From: DASYHS01 sp035998295
GTDB lineage: Bacteria; Pseudomonadota; Alphaproteobacteria; Azospirillales; Azospirillaceae
DNA: 39,136 nt
Direction: 5' to 3'
NCBI RefSeq assembly: GCF_035998295.1
Contig: NZ_DASYHS010000251.1
Coordinates: 1 to 39,136, forward strand
Shown: positions 15,156-23,582 of the stretch, piece after piece
How the letters are laid out: each line of letters opens with the position of its first letter
Position numbering within the stretch: the first letter of the stretch is position 1
Made by a program: the position numbers and the translations under genes
Notes under the pieces: model-generated
Told to the model about the DNA's origin: nothing
The model's database searches: none
Seen by the model: only the letters and a program-made list of their open reading frames with translations

Positions 15156-17141
15156 ATGAGCGATCTTTTTCAGAATACCGCCCGCGAGCGTGAAAGCTAC
15201 TCCGCTCAGGACATCGAGGTGCTGGAGGGGCTCGAGCCCGTTCGCCGGCGGCCGGGAATGTATATCGGCGGCACGGACGAGCGCGCGTTGCACCACCTCG
15301 TCGCCGAGATACTGGACAACGCCATGGACGAGGCCGTAGCCGGCCACGCCACGCGCATCGACCTGGAACTGGGCACCGCGGGAACCGTGACCATCCGCGA
15401 CAACGGACGCGGCATTCCCGTCGACGAGCATCCGAAGTTCCCCGGGAAGTCGGCGCTCGAGATCATCCTGACCACGCTGCACTCCGGCGGCAAATTCTCC
15501 GGGAAGGCCTACGCGACGTCGGGTGGACTGCACGGCGTCGGCCTTTCGGTCGTCAACGCGCTTTCGGACCGGCTGGTGATCGAGGTCGCCCGGGACCGCC
15601 AGTTGTTCACGCAGACCTACAGCCGCGGAACGCCCCTCGGCCCGCTCGTCTGCCTGGGAACGGTCCCGAACCGGCGCGGCACCACGGTCAAGTTCCACCC
15701 CGACCCCGCGATCTTCGGCGAAGGCACCCACTTCAAGCCCGAGAGGCTGTACCGGATGGCCCGGTCGAAGGCGTACCTGTACAAGGGCGTCGAGATCAGG
15801 TGGACCTGCGCTGCCGAGCTGATCGGTCCGGAAAGCCAGACACCGGAGAGCGAAACACTTCGCTTTCCCAACGGCTTGCTGGACTATCTTGGCGCAGCGC
15901 TCAAGGAGCGCACCACCCTGACGCCGCAGCCGTTCACGGGCGAGATCGAGTTCCCCGGAGACGCCGGGCGCGCCGAGTGGGCGGTGGCCTGGCCGGACGA
16001 CGAGGACGGGTTCACCCATTCCTACTGCAACACCGTGCCCACGCCCCAGGGCGGCAGCCACGAGATGGGGCTGCGCGCGGCCCTGATGCGCGGCCTCAAG
16101 GCGTTCGGGGACCTGGTGAACAACAAGCGGGCGGCGCAGATCACGGCGGACGACATCGTCGGCGGCGCCACCATCCTCCTGTCCGTCTTCATCCGAGACC
16201 CGCAGTTCCAGGGCCAGACGAAGGAGAAGCTGTCCACCCCCGAGGCGGCCCGCCTGGTCGAACAGGCGATCAAGGATCGTTTCGACCATTGGCTCTCCGG
16301 CCACCCGGCGGCATCCAACGCGCTGCTGGACCGCCTCGTCGAGAAGGCGGAGGACCGGTTGAGACGCCGCCAGGCCAAGGAGACGTCCAGGAAGACGGCC
16401 ACGCGGAAGCTGCGGCTGCCCGGCAAGCTTGCGGACTGCAGCCGCAACACGCCGGAAGGCACCGAGCTGTTCCTGGTGGAGGGCGATTCGGCCGGGGGCT
16501 CGGCCAAGCAGGCGCGCAACCGCGAGACGCAGGCGATCCTGCCGCTGCGAGGCAAGATCCTGAACGTCGCCAGCGCCTCGACCGAGAAGATGCGCGCCAA
16601 CCAGGAGCTTTCGGACCTGGCCCAGGCCCTGGGATGCGGCATCGGCAAGGATTTCTCTTCAGACCGCCTGCGATACGAACGCGTCATCATCATGACGGAC
16701 GCCGACGTGGACGGCGCGCACATCGCGTCGCTGCTCATGACATTCTTCTACCGGGAGATGCCGGGGCTGATCCAGAACGGTCATCTGCACCTCGCCCTTC
16801 CGCCGCTGTACCGCATCAGCGGCGGCGGCAAGACCGTGTACGCACGCGACGACGTCCACAAGGACGAGCTGCTCCGGACGACCTTCAAAGGTAAGAAGGT
16901 CGAGATCAGCCGCTTCAAGGGCCTGGGCGAGATGCAGCCGAGCCAACTCAAGGAAACCACGATGGACCCGGCACGGCGCACGCTCCTGCGGGTCGTCGTC
17001 CCCGACCACCATGATCCCGAGCAGAAGGCGGAGCACGAGGAAACCAACGCCCTGGTCGAGAGCCTGATGGGACGCCGTCCGGAGCTGCGCTTCCAGTACA
17101 TCCAGCAGAATGCCAGGTTCGTCCAGGACATCGACGTCTGA
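15156..17141 (+). CDS. parE: DNA topoisomerase IV subunit B
   Basis: The 661-residue protein opens with MSDLFQNT and YSAQDIEVLEGLEPVRRRPGMYIGG, characteristic of alphaproteobacterial ParE. The GHKL ATPase site follows (EILDNAMDEAV, DNGRGIPVD, GGLHGVGLSVVNALS), then the transducer lysine region (QTKEKLS) and the TOPRIM domain: VEGDSAGGSAKQARNR with catalytic Glu, and TDADVDGAHI with the metal-binding DxD. The C-terminus ends in FIQQNARFVQDIDV-like sequence. With ParC (not in the window) it decatenates daughter chromosomes. The start at 15156 fits the family; an ATG at 15147 lies inside the -10 box. The promoter predicts a message with no 5' leader. The gene ends 3 bases from the convergent hydrolase. 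Confidence 0.97.
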   Translation: MSDLFQNTARERESYSAQDIEVLEGLEPVRRRPGMYIGGTDERALHHLVAEILDNAMDEAVAGHATRIDLELGTAGTVTIRDNGRGIPVDEHPKFPGKSALEIILTTLHSGGKFSGKAYATSGGLHGVGLSVVNALSDRLVIEVARDRQLFTQTYSRGTPLGPLVCLGTVPNRRGTTVKFHPDPAIFGEGTHFKPERLYRMARSKAYLYKGVEIRWTCAAELIGPESQTPESETLRFPNGLLDYLGAALKERTTLTPQPFTGEIEFPGDAGRAEWAVAWPDDEDGFTHSYCNTVPTPQGGSHEMGLRAALMRGLKAFGDLVNNKRAAQITADDIVGGATILLSVFIRDPQFQGQTKEKLSTPEAARLVEQAIKDRFDHWLSGHPAASNALLDRLVEKAEDRLRRRQAKETSRKTATRKLRLPGKLADCSRNTPEGTELFLVEGDSAGGSAKQARNRETQAILPLRGKILNVASASTEKMRANQELSDLAQALGCGIGKDFSSDRLRYERVIIMTDADVDGAHIASLLMTFFYREMPGLIQNGHLHLALPPLYRISGGGKTVYARDDVHKDELLRTTFKGKKVEISRFKGLGEMQPSQLKETTMDPARRTLLRVVVPDHHDPEQKAEHEETNALVESLMGRRPELRFQYIQQNARFVQDIDV

Positions 17142-17144
17142 GCT

Positions 17145-17855
17145 TCAGATATACTGCAGCCACACCCTCATGAGGGCGGTCACCGCCTGGGGTTGCTCGA
17201 TGGGCGCCATGTGGCCACAATCCTCGATGACCGCCAAGCGTGCGCCCGGGATTGCGGCCGCCATCCCGGCGTGCACATCGACCCCGGAAAGCTGGTCCCG
17301 CCGCCCGCACAGCACCATGGTCGGGCAGCCGATGGTCGCCAAGTCCGGCCGGCTGTCCGGCCGCGCCATGATCGCCTCCTGCTGGCGCAGATAGGCGTCG
17401 GGGCCGACGCGGCCTGCCATCTCCCGGATGTTTCGCACGACCGCGCCGTCCGCGAGATGGACCGGGTCGACCAGCGTCGACGCCATGAGCGCCACGACGT
17501 CGTCGAAGCGCCCCCGGGCCACGAACGCCATGGCCTTTCGCCGCCGTTCCTTCGCTTCCGGCGGGTCCGCATGGGCGTTGGTGGCCAGCAGCGTCAGCTT
17601 CGAGACGCGCTCCGGCGCCCGGCGCATGAGCTCAAGCGCGACGTAGCCGCCCATGGAATGCCCGGCGAGGGAAAACACCGGCGGCGCCGAGGCGAGGACG
17701 TCCGCAGCGAGCCCCTCCACGCCGCCCGCTCCCGCGAGCGTGCCGACGCGGATGTCCGCGACGTCGCCGAGATGACGGACCTGGTGCCGCCAGAGTTCCT
17801 CGTCGCAAAGCAGACCGGGGAGCAGGACGAGAGGATGCTTCGCGGACATGGTCAT
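17145..17855 (-). CDS. Alpha/beta hydrolase
   Basis: The 236-residue protein has the alpha/beta-hydrolase layout: an HG-like oxyanion strand (LVLLPGLLCDEELW), nucleophile elbow GHSMGG with Ser67, an Asp in the CGRRDQLS loop and the catalytic His in EDCGHMAPIEQP. It resembles BioH- or enol-lactonase-type esterases; the substrate cannot be read from sequence. The start ATG (17855-17853) overlaps the stop of the isochorismatase-like gene as ATGA, and there is no Shine-Dalgarno sequence, so translation is probably coupled. A further ATG is two codons downstream. The tight pairing suggests that the two hydrolases act on one pathway. Confidence 0.88.
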   Translation of the reverse strand: MTMSAKHPLVLLPGLLCDEELWRHQVRHLGDVADIRVGTLAGAGGVEGLAADVLASAPPVFSLAGHSMGGYVALELMRRAPERVSKLTLLATNAHADPPEAKERRRKAMAFVARGRFDDVVALMASTLVDPVHLADGAVVRNIREMAGRVGPDAYLRQQEAIMARPDSRPDLATIGCPTMVLCGRRDQLSGVDVHAGMAAAIPGARLAVIEDCGHMAPIEQPQAVTALMRVWLQYI

Positions 17856-18394
17856 CTGATGAGAGGAAGGATCTGCTTGAACTCCGGCGTGCCGGCCCGG
17901 GCCATCCATTCGAACAGCACCATTTCCCCGGTGACGATCGTCATGCCGCCGGCGCGCAGCCTGTCGAGAGCCGCCAGCCGATTCGCGGGATCGCGCGAAC
18001 CGACCGCGTCGGCGACGACGATGCAGTCATAGCCGGCGGCCGAAAGGCCCATGGCGGTCTGTAGGACGCAGACATGGGCCTCCGTCCCGCACAAGACGAT
18101 CTGACGGCGTCCCGCCGCGGCCAGCCTGTCCATCAAGTCCGGCTCCGCGGCAGCGCAGAAATGCATCTTGGATACCCGCTGCGCCTCCGGCAGGAGATCC
18201 CCGACTGCACCGGCCGTCCGGCCGAGACCCTGGGGATATTGCTCCGTCGCCACGACCGGAACCCCGAGGACGCCCGCTGCCCGCACCATCTTCTCGATCC
18301 AGCGCAGCACGCCGTCGGCGCCGTGGATGGCTGGAAGAAGCCTCTCCTGGACGTCCACGACCAGCAGCAGCGACCTTCGCGCCTCCAGCAACAT
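17852..18394 (-). CDS. Isochorismatase-family cysteine hydrolase
   Basis: The 180-residue protein shows the family's catalytic triad: D14 in LLVVDVQERL, K76 in VSKMHFC and nucleophile C109 in GTEAHVCVLQTA, with the cis-peptide context just before it. Members hydrolyse isochorismate, nicotinamide, or N-carbamoyl and related amides; the compact length and EQYPQGLG motif resemble the YcaC-like group, whose substrates are mostly unknown. The ATG at 18394 has a GAGG 6 bases upstream, so the longer frame to 18508, which would cross the divergent helicase promoter, is not used. It overlaps the alpha/beta hydrolase by 4 bases. Confidence 0.9.
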   Translation of the reverse strand: MLLEARRSLLLVVDVQERLLPAIHGADGVLRWIEKMVRAAGVLGVPVVATEQYPQGLGRTAGAVGDLLPEAQRVSKMHFCAAAEPDLMDRLAAAGRRQIVLCGTEAHVCVLQTAMGLSAAGYDCIVVADAVGSRDPANRLAALDRLRAGGMTIVTGEMVLFEWMARAGTPEFKQILPLIR

Positions 18395-18429
18395 CTCATC
18401 CTCTTTTTTTCGGTCGGCACGTTGGGATA

Positions 18430-18457
18430 TTGACAGAGTTGTTTGACATCCGATACT
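18430..18457 (+). promoter_or_regulatory. Sigma70-type promoter of the DEAD-box gene
   Basis: A consensus TTGACA (18430-18435) is followed after 16 bases by GATACT (18452-18457). A second consensus TTGACA at 18443-18448 faces a weaker ATCTAT (18467-18472) after 18 bases, so two overlapping promoters are possible. The predicted leader to the ATG at 18524 is about 50-60 bases. Confidence 0.55.
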
Positions 18458-18523
18458 GCGACACCAATCTATGCGCCTAGCCGCAAGGCTCGGACGCAAC
18501 CTCTCCAACTGACTTCAGGTTTG

Positions 18524-20026
18524 ATGAACTTCTCGGATCTTGGGCTCGGCCCCGAAGTCCTGCGCGCCGTCGAGGATGCGGGGTATACCCAGCCGACTCC
18601 CATCCAGCAGCAGGCAATCCCCCTGGTCTTGCAGGGCCGCGACGTTCTGGGCTGCGCCCAGACCGGCACCGGAAAGACCGCCGGCTTCACCCTGCCCATG
18701 ATCGAGATCCTGGGAAAGGGACGCGCCCGTGCGCGGATGCCCCGCTCGCTCATCCTCGAGCCGACGCGCGAGCTCGCCGCCCAGGTCGCGGAGAATTTCG
18801 AGGTCTACGGCAAGCACCACAAGCTGAACATGGCGCTGCTGATCGGCGGCGAGTCCTTCGGTGACCAGGTCAAGCGCCTGGATCGTGGTGTCGACGTGCT
18901 GATCGCGACACCGGGCCGGATGATCGACCTGTTCGAGCGGGGGAACATCCTCCTCAGCGACATCAAGATCTTCGTGATCGACGAAGCCGACCGCATGCTC
19001 GACATGGGCTTCATCCCCGACATCGAGCGCATCGCCGGCCTGCTTCCCAAGATGCGGCAGACGCTGTTCTTCTCGGCGACGATGCCGCCGGAGATCCGCC
19101 GCCTTGCCGACGCCTTCCTGATGAACCCGAAGGAAGTGACGGTGGCGCCCCCGGCTTCCCCCGCCACGACCGTCACCCAGGCGCTGGCGATCATCCATCG
19201 GGACGACAAGCGCAAGGCCTTGCGCCACCTGCTTCGCACCGAGGAGGTCAAGAACGCCTTCATCTTCTGCAACCGCAAGAAAGATGTCGGCGTGCTTCAT
19301 CGGAGCCTGGAGAAGCACGGCTTCAACGCAGGCGCGCTGCACGGCGACCTGCCGCAGAGCGTGCGTACCGAGACGCTGGAGGCATTCAGGCGCGGGGACA
19401 TCTCGCTGCTGGTCTGCAGCGACGTCGCCGCGCGCGGGATCGACATTCAGGGCGTCAGCCACGTCTTCAACTTCGACATTCCCATCCACGCCGAGGATTA
19501 CGTCCACCGGATCGGGCGGACCGGCCGGGCCGGACGCAGCGGGCGGGCCTTCTCGCTGGCGACGCCCGAGGACGGCAAGCACGTTGCGGACATCGCCAAG
19601 CTGATCGGCAAGGACATCCCCGTCATCCCGGTGGACGGCCTCGATCAGCCCGGCTTCGAAGACGTCGAGGACCGCAGACACCGGCGCGGCCGCAAGGACG
19701 ACGAGCGCGCGCGCGGCAGGACGGAGCGGCCGGAGCGGGCCAGACGTCCCGAGAGGGCCGCCCCGAAGGTGGAGCCCGTCGAGGTCGAGCGTGCGGCCGC
19801 TGCGAGCAGGCAGGACCCGGGCAGGCAGGACCTCGGCAGGCAGGATCTGGGCAGGCAGGATCTGGGCAGGCACGATCAGACACCACGGCCGGATTACCGG
19901 CGAGACGACCGGCGCCGTCGTCCGGAAATGGACGACGACGAGACGGTGGTCGGGTTCGGCGACCACGTGCCCGCTTTCGTCCTGCGGCGCGCCAGGCCTG
20001 CTTCCGCCTCGATGGAGGAGGTCTGA
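18524..20026 (+). CDS. DEAD-box RNA helicase with Arg-rich repeat tail (RhlE/DeaD-like)
   Basis: The 500-residue protein has the full helicase core: an F-x-D-L-G-L start, Q motif PTPIQQQAIP, Walker A AQTGTGKT (45-52), PTRELA, VIDEADRMLDMGF, SAT (FFSATMP), ARGIDI and HRIGRTGRAGRSG. It unwinds RNA duplexes with ATP in the cytosol, in ribosome assembly, decay or cold adaptation. After about residue 385 the tail is disordered, Arg/Glu/Asp-rich and includes a five-residue repeat (GRQDL) four or five times, encoded by a 15-bp tandem repeat at 19808-19867. The ATG at 18524 fits the family; the reading frame stays open back to 18443, but that region holds the promoter. A second, shorter-tailed paralogue lies at 31436-32752. 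Confidence 0.95.
   Translation: MNFSDLGLGPEVLRAVEDAGYTQPTPIQQQAIPLVLQGRDVLGCAQTGTGKTAGFTLPMIEILGKGRARARMPRSLILEPTRELAAQVAENFEVYGKHHKLNMALLIGGESFGDQVKRLDRGVDVLIATPGRMIDLFERGNILLSDIKIFVIDEADRMLDMGFIPDIERIAGLLPKMRQTLFFSATMPPEIRRLADAFLMNPKEVTVAPPASPATTVTQALAIIHRDDKRKALRHLLRTEEVKNAFIFCNRKKDVGVLHRSLEKHGFNAGALHGDLPQSVRTETLEAFRRGDISLLVCSDVAARGIDIQGVSHVFNFDIPIHAEDYVHRIGRTGRAGRSGRAFSLATPEDGKHVADIAKLIGKDIPVIPVDGLDQPGFEDVEDRRHRRGRKDDERARGRTERPERARRPERAAPKVEPVEVERAAAASRQDPGRQDLGRQDLGRQDLGRHDQTPRPDYRRDDRRRRPEMDDDETVVGFGDHVPAFVLRRARPASASMEEV
19808..19879 (+). repeat. 15-bp in-frame tandem repeat in the helicase tail
   Basis: Four copies of AGGCAGGAYCTSGGC-type units start at 19808, 19823, 19838 and 19853, with a degraded fifth from 19868. 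Copies three and four are identical. Because the unit is 15 bases, copy changes keep the frame and add or remove one GRQDL peptide each. It looks like recent slippage expansion. Confidence 0.85.
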
Positions 20027-20031
20027 CCGCG

Positions 20032-20274
20032 ATGCAGACGATTTTCGTCATGGTCAAATGCGAGCTGGGCAAGGCCTACGAGGTGGCCGACTCGGCCCTT
20101 CAGGAAGTCGAGCAGGTGTCCGAGGTCCATTCGACCTCGGGCAAGTACGACCTGCTGATGAAGTGCTATCTCGACGACGGCATGGATATCGGCCGCTTCG
20201 TGACCGAGCATCTCCAGACCCTCCCGGGCGTGAAGGACACCTTCACCCTCATCACCTTCAAGGCGTTTTCCTGA
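20032..20274 (+). CDS. Stand-alone RAM (Lrp/AsnC ligand-binding) domain protein
   Basis: The 80-residue protein consists only of the alpha/beta-sandwich effector domain of Lrp/AsnC regulators (FVMVKCELGKAYEVAD ... VSEVHSTSGKYDLLMKCYLDDG ... LQTLPGVKDTFTLITFKAF), without the helix-turn-helix. Such SARP/RAM proteins form multimers and bind amino acids or other small ligands; their targets are mostly unknown. A GGAGG lies inside the last codons of the helicase, and only 5 bases separate the two genes, so they are probably one transcript. Conservation of the G-x-Y-D-L-L-M core is good. Confidence 0.9.
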   Translation: MQTIFVMVKCELGKAYEVADSALQEVEQVSEVHSTSGKYDLLMKCYLDDGMDIGRFVTEHLQTLPGVKDTFTLITFKAFS

Positions 20275-20369
20275 CGCCTGCGCGGCGGCGCGGTACCGTC
20301 CGGCTGTTTTGGAGCTCTCCGTTCAGTTAGGTTCGAGGACGAACCGACGGATCGGAGACCGACCCCCGG

Positions 20370-22214
20370 ATGGCCTTCGAACTCTCCCCTGTTCTCCACA
20401 TGTGGTTCGTCCTGGCCCTGACGGCCGGGACGATGGTTTCCTTCGCGGTCGAGAAGGTGCCGGTCGAGGTGACCGCGCTCGCCCTGCTCGCAGCGCTCCT
20501 GGTCTTCTTTCAGGTCTTCCCTCTCAACGGGCCCGACCTGCAACCCCGGCTCTCGCCGGAACAGATCCTGGAAGGCTTCGGCAATCCATCGCTGATAGCC
20601 GTCCTGTCCCTGCTGGTCATCGGGCAGGCGATGGTCCATACCGAGGCGCTGACGCCGGTCATCGGGCTGCTCCTGCGCCTGTCGGGCGGCAGCGCGATGG
20701 GCGGTGTCGTGCTGGCGCTGCTCGTGGTGCTGTGCGTCAGCGCGTTCCTGAACAATACCCCCGTCGTGGTCATGTTCATCCCGGTCCTCCAGGCACTCAG
20801 CGGCAAGCTCAGCCGCTCGCCGTCGGGGCTGATGATGCCGTTGAGCTTCGCGGCCATCCTGGGCGGGATGACGACCCTGATCGGCTCGTCGACGAACCTT
20901 CTGGTGTCGAGCGCGCTGACGGGGCTCGGACTGCGCCCGCTCGGCTTCTTCGAGTTCACCGTTCCCGGCCTCGTCATGGCGGCGGTCGGCATCGTCTACG
21001 TCGTGTTCGTGCTGCCCCGGCTCCTCCCCGACCGTGCGTCCATGACGACGCAGTTGCTTGGAGGCGGCAAGCAGTTCATCGCGGAACTCGACATCGCCGG
21101 CAGCTCTCCCATGGTCGGCAGCCGCTCGGTCGCCGGCCATTTTCCCCAGCTGCCGGACATGACCGTGCGCCTCGTCCAGCGCCGCGGCAGGAACATTCTT
21201 CCGCCCTTCGAGAACCTCGTGATCGAGCCCGGCGACGTGATGATCGTAGCCGCGACGCGCAACGCGCTCACGGAGGTTCTCGCCAGCGACAGCGGGCACG
21301 TGCTGGCGGTCGAGGACGATGCGGGCGGACGCACCACCGAACCGTCGGTGCCGACCAGCGACCGCATGCTCGCCGAGGTGATGGTGGCGCCTGCCGCGCG
21401 GATGATCGACCAGACCGTCGACCAGATCGGGTTTCATCGCCGCTACGGCTGCCTCGTGCTCGGCATCCAGCGGCGCATGCGCATGGTTCAGGCCCGCATG
21501 GGCGAGATACCGCTTCAGGCCGGCGACGTCCTGCTCGTTCTCGGGCGCCGGGACGATGTGGAAGCGCTCGGGGCCAACCGGGACCTCGTGCTCCTCGCCT
21601 GGAGCACCCGGGAGCTTCCCCGGCGGGAGAAGGCGCCGCTCGCGACCGCGATCTTCCTGGGCACTGTCACGCTCGCCGCGACCGCGACGGTGCCGATCGC
21701 GGTCGCGGCGGTGGCGGGGTCGGTGCTGATGGTGGTCACGGGATGCCTGAACTTCCGGCAGGCGAGTCGCGCGATCGATCGGCGGATCCTGCTGCTCGTC
21801 GCGGCGACACTGGCGCTGGGCAAGGCGCTGGAGGTCACCGGCGGCGCCGTCTACGTCGCTCAGGCCTTGGTTTCCGCCCTGACGGTACCGACGCCCACGG
21901 CGACGATGATCGTGTTCTTCGTCCTGGTAAGCCTTGCCACCAACGTGCTCAGCAACAATGCCTGCGCAGTCCTCTTCGCGCCGATTGCCGTCAACCTGGC
22001 GGAAACCGTGTCCATATCCCCGCATCTGATGGCGATCACCCTGGTGCTGGCCGCCAACTGCTCCTTCGCGACGCCGATCGGTTACCAGACGAACCTTCTC
22101 GTCATGGGCCCGGGACATTACCGGTTCCGGGATTTCCTTCTGGGTGGCGGGCCCCTGCTCATCGTCATGGCGATCACCTTTGCGGTCGTGGTTCCGTGGT
22201 GGTACGGGCTGTAG
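20370..22214 (+). CDS. SLC13-type anion permease with two TrkA-C domains
   Basis: The 614-residue inner-membrane protein has the SLC13/divalent-anion symporter layout: N-terminal helices, the first transport motif SAFLNNTPVVVMFIP, GGMTTLIGSSTNLLVSS, a central cytosolic part with two TrkA-C (RCK-C) segments (about residues 215-300, ending PGDVMIVAA, and 325-405, with QAGDVLLVLGRRDDVEALG), then the mirror-image C-terminal motifs LATNVLSNNACAVLFAPIA and FATPIGYQTNLLVMGPG. The two SNT/NNT-type motifs bind substrate and Na+. Substrates in this subgroup include sulfate, dicarboxylates or other anions; the specificity cannot be read here. The ribosome site is weak. A small hairpin, GGTTCG-AGGA-CGAACC (20330-20345), lies 24 bases before the ATG. 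Confidence 0.92.
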   Translation: MAFELSPVLHMWFVLALTAGTMVSFAVEKVPVEVTALALLAALLVFFQVFPLNGPDLQPRLSPEQILEGFGNPSLIAVLSLLVIGQAMVHTEALTPVIGLLLRLSGGSAMGGVVLALLVVLCVSAFLNNTPVVVMFIPVLQALSGKLSRSPSGLMMPLSFAAILGGMTTLIGSSTNLLVSSALTGLGLRPLGFFEFTVPGLVMAAVGIVYVVFVLPRLLPDRASMTTQLLGGGKQFIAELDIAGSSPMVGSRSVAGHFPQLPDMTVRLVQRRGRNILPPFENLVIEPGDVMIVAATRNALTEVLASDSGHVLAVEDDAGGRTTEPSVPTSDRMLAEVMVAPAARMIDQTVDQIGFHRRYGCLVLGIQRRMRMVQARMGEIPLQAGDVLLVLGRRDDVEALGANRDLVLLAWSTRELPRREKAPLATAIFLGTVTLAATATVPIAVAAVAGSVLMVVTGCLNFRQASRAIDRRILLLVAATLALGKALEVTGGAVYVAQALVSALTVPTPTATMIVFFVLVSLATNVLSNNACAVLFAPIAVNLAETVSISPHLMAITLVLAANCSFATPIGYQTNLLVMGPGHYRFRDFLLGGGPLLIVMAITFAVVVPWWYGL

Positions 22215-22344
22215 CGGGCCGCCCGCAGAAGACGATTGAAAACTCATAAAATTCGAGCAATCTTCCCTGCGCCCCGAATGCCGGGTCATGGCTGGAGATT
22301 GCTCGATGGCGCCAGACGGTTCACGCCCGGGGCGGGAGAAGGAG

Positions 22345-22713
22345 ATGCCCGGCTCCGGAAAGCGCGTCGACCGCCCCGGCGACGAGGCGACCCGAGCCGC
22401 GGTCGCCGTCCTTGCCGCCGCCTTCGCCGAGATCAAGATGCCGGGCGTCGTCGGGCTGCGGGTCATCACCTCGGCCCTGAGGGAGGCGGCCCGCAGCGGT
22501 TCGGCGGATGCTCTCGAGTTCGCAGGCCGGTCCTTCGATACCATCGACCCCGAAACCCGCAAGCTGATCGCACGCCACGTCGAGGATTACGCCCGCCGGA
22601 ACGCCCCCCGTGGCCGGGCCGGGATGCCGCAGACCTCCGGCGTCCCCACGCGGCCGGTCCAGCGCCGCTCCCACGGCGGGGCCACCGGTCTGCTGTCCGT
22701 GATCAACCGGTAG
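22345..22713 (+). CDS. Hypothetical protein, 122 residues
   Basis: I do not recognise this protein. It has an alpha-helical, Ala-rich middle (EATRAAVAVLAAAFAEIKMP, then GLRVITSALREAARSGSADALEFAGRSF) and a basic, Pro/Arg-rich tail. Third codon positions are strongly GC-rich, like its neighbours, which supports a real gene. The ATG at 22345 has GGGAG 6 bases upstream; in-frame ATGs at 22288 and 22306 would lengthen it. It lies between the SLC13 permease and a membrane-anchored coiled-coil protein on the same strand, with gaps of about 125 bases each side. No signal peptide or membrane segment is seen in the short form. Confidence 0.55.
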   Translation: MPGSGKRVDRPGDEATRAAVAVLAAAFAEIKMPGVVGLRVITSALREAARSGSADALEFAGRSFDTIDPETRKLIARHVEDYARRNAPRGRAGMPQTSGVPTRPVQRRSHGGATGLLSVINR

Positions 22714-22835
22714 GTTGCGCCTCGTCCCGCCGGCGGGGAGGATGTCCGCCCGACACGGCTGTTGCCGAAGCGTACCCCGCTGGTCCATAAAGTCCCCTCT
22801 TCCGCCCCACCGACCAGCAAGCAGACGTTCCGGGC

Positions 22836-23561
22836 ATGACCCTCGGTCTTCACGACTACGAGCGCCGCCGGCGCCGGCGGTTCTGGATCAGCACCGCCAA
22901 GACCCTGTTTCTGCTGGCCGTGATGGTCGGTATCGGCGTTTTCGCCTATCAGGTCGGCATAGAGCAGGTGAAAGGCCGGGAGACCGGCCTGCGTGAAGAG
23001 AATGCACAGCTCAAGGCGCGGGTGCAGGAGCTCGACCGCAGCGTCGCAACGCTTCAAGCGACGGCCCACAGCGCGACGGTGAAGGCCGCCGAGTTGGAGA
23101 CGCGTCTCCAGCGCGAACTGCCGCAGGGCGAACTGGCGGAACTGGCGAAGCTCGTCGCCGAAAGGCTGGCGAGCGGGGTCGATCCGCATCGCCTGGCCTT
23201 CGTCATCAACGAGACCCGCATGCCCCGCAACTGCGACAGCCCCGAAAGCAAGCGCTTCATTCTTCCGACGCCGCTATATCGCGGGTCGAACACCGCCGTG
23301 GGCTTCGCCGACGGAACGATCACGATCAGCGGCGAGGGCGCCGCCGCGCGCAATGCCGAGGGCAAGACCGAGGGCTGGTTCGATCCCCAGCAGCCGGTGT
23401 CGATCCGGTTCACCGAAATCGGCGGCCGCCAGACCGAAGCGACGGGCACGTTGCCGTTGCAGCATTCGGTGGTGATCGGCAACACCGAGCACCGCTTCAT
23501 GATCGCGGCGGGAGCGAAGTCCTTCGTCGAGGTGACGACGGAGCGGTGCCCGTTCCCCTGA
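22836..23561 (+). CDS. Membrane-anchored coiled-coil protein of unknown function
   Basis: The 241-residue protein has a very basic cytosolic start (five consecutive Arg within residues 10-15), one membrane helix (about 19-39), a coiled coil (about 44-100, heptads such as LREENAQLKARVQELDRSV) and a beta-rich C-terminal domain of about 140 residues outside the membrane. That domain holds only two cysteines, C133 and C238, which could form a disulfide. The layout (N-in anchor, stalk, periplasmic head) resembles cell-envelope assembly or division factors, but I recognise no family. The ATG has only a weak ribosome site. It is convergent with the ydbHL operon, ending 21 bases from it. Confidence 0.75.
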   Translation: MTLGLHDYERRRRRRFWISTAKTLFLLAVMVGIGVFAYQVGIEQVKGRETGLREENAQLKARVQELDRSVATLQATAHSATVKAAELETRLQRELPQGELAELAKLVAERLASGVDPHRLAFVINETRMPRNCDSPESKRFILPTPLYRGSNTAVGFADGTITISGEGAAARNAEGKTEGWFDPQQPVSIRFTEIGGRQTEATGTLPLQHSVVIGNTEHRFMIAAGAKSFVEVTTERCPFP

Positions 23562-23582
23562 CCCGCTCCGCCGTTCGGCCGG

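Noticed and set aside
17137..17149. Small inverted repeat TCTGA-GCT-TCAGA between parE and the hydrolase
   Set aside because: It is a 5-base stem made of the two facing stop codons, too weak to call a terminator.
20166..22562. Very long minus-strand open frame (798 codons) opposite the SLC13 permease
   Set aside because: It is antisense to a gene with clear transport motifs, is full of His/Arg/Asp-rich low-complexity sequence typical of GC-driven shadow frames, and has no recognisable domain.
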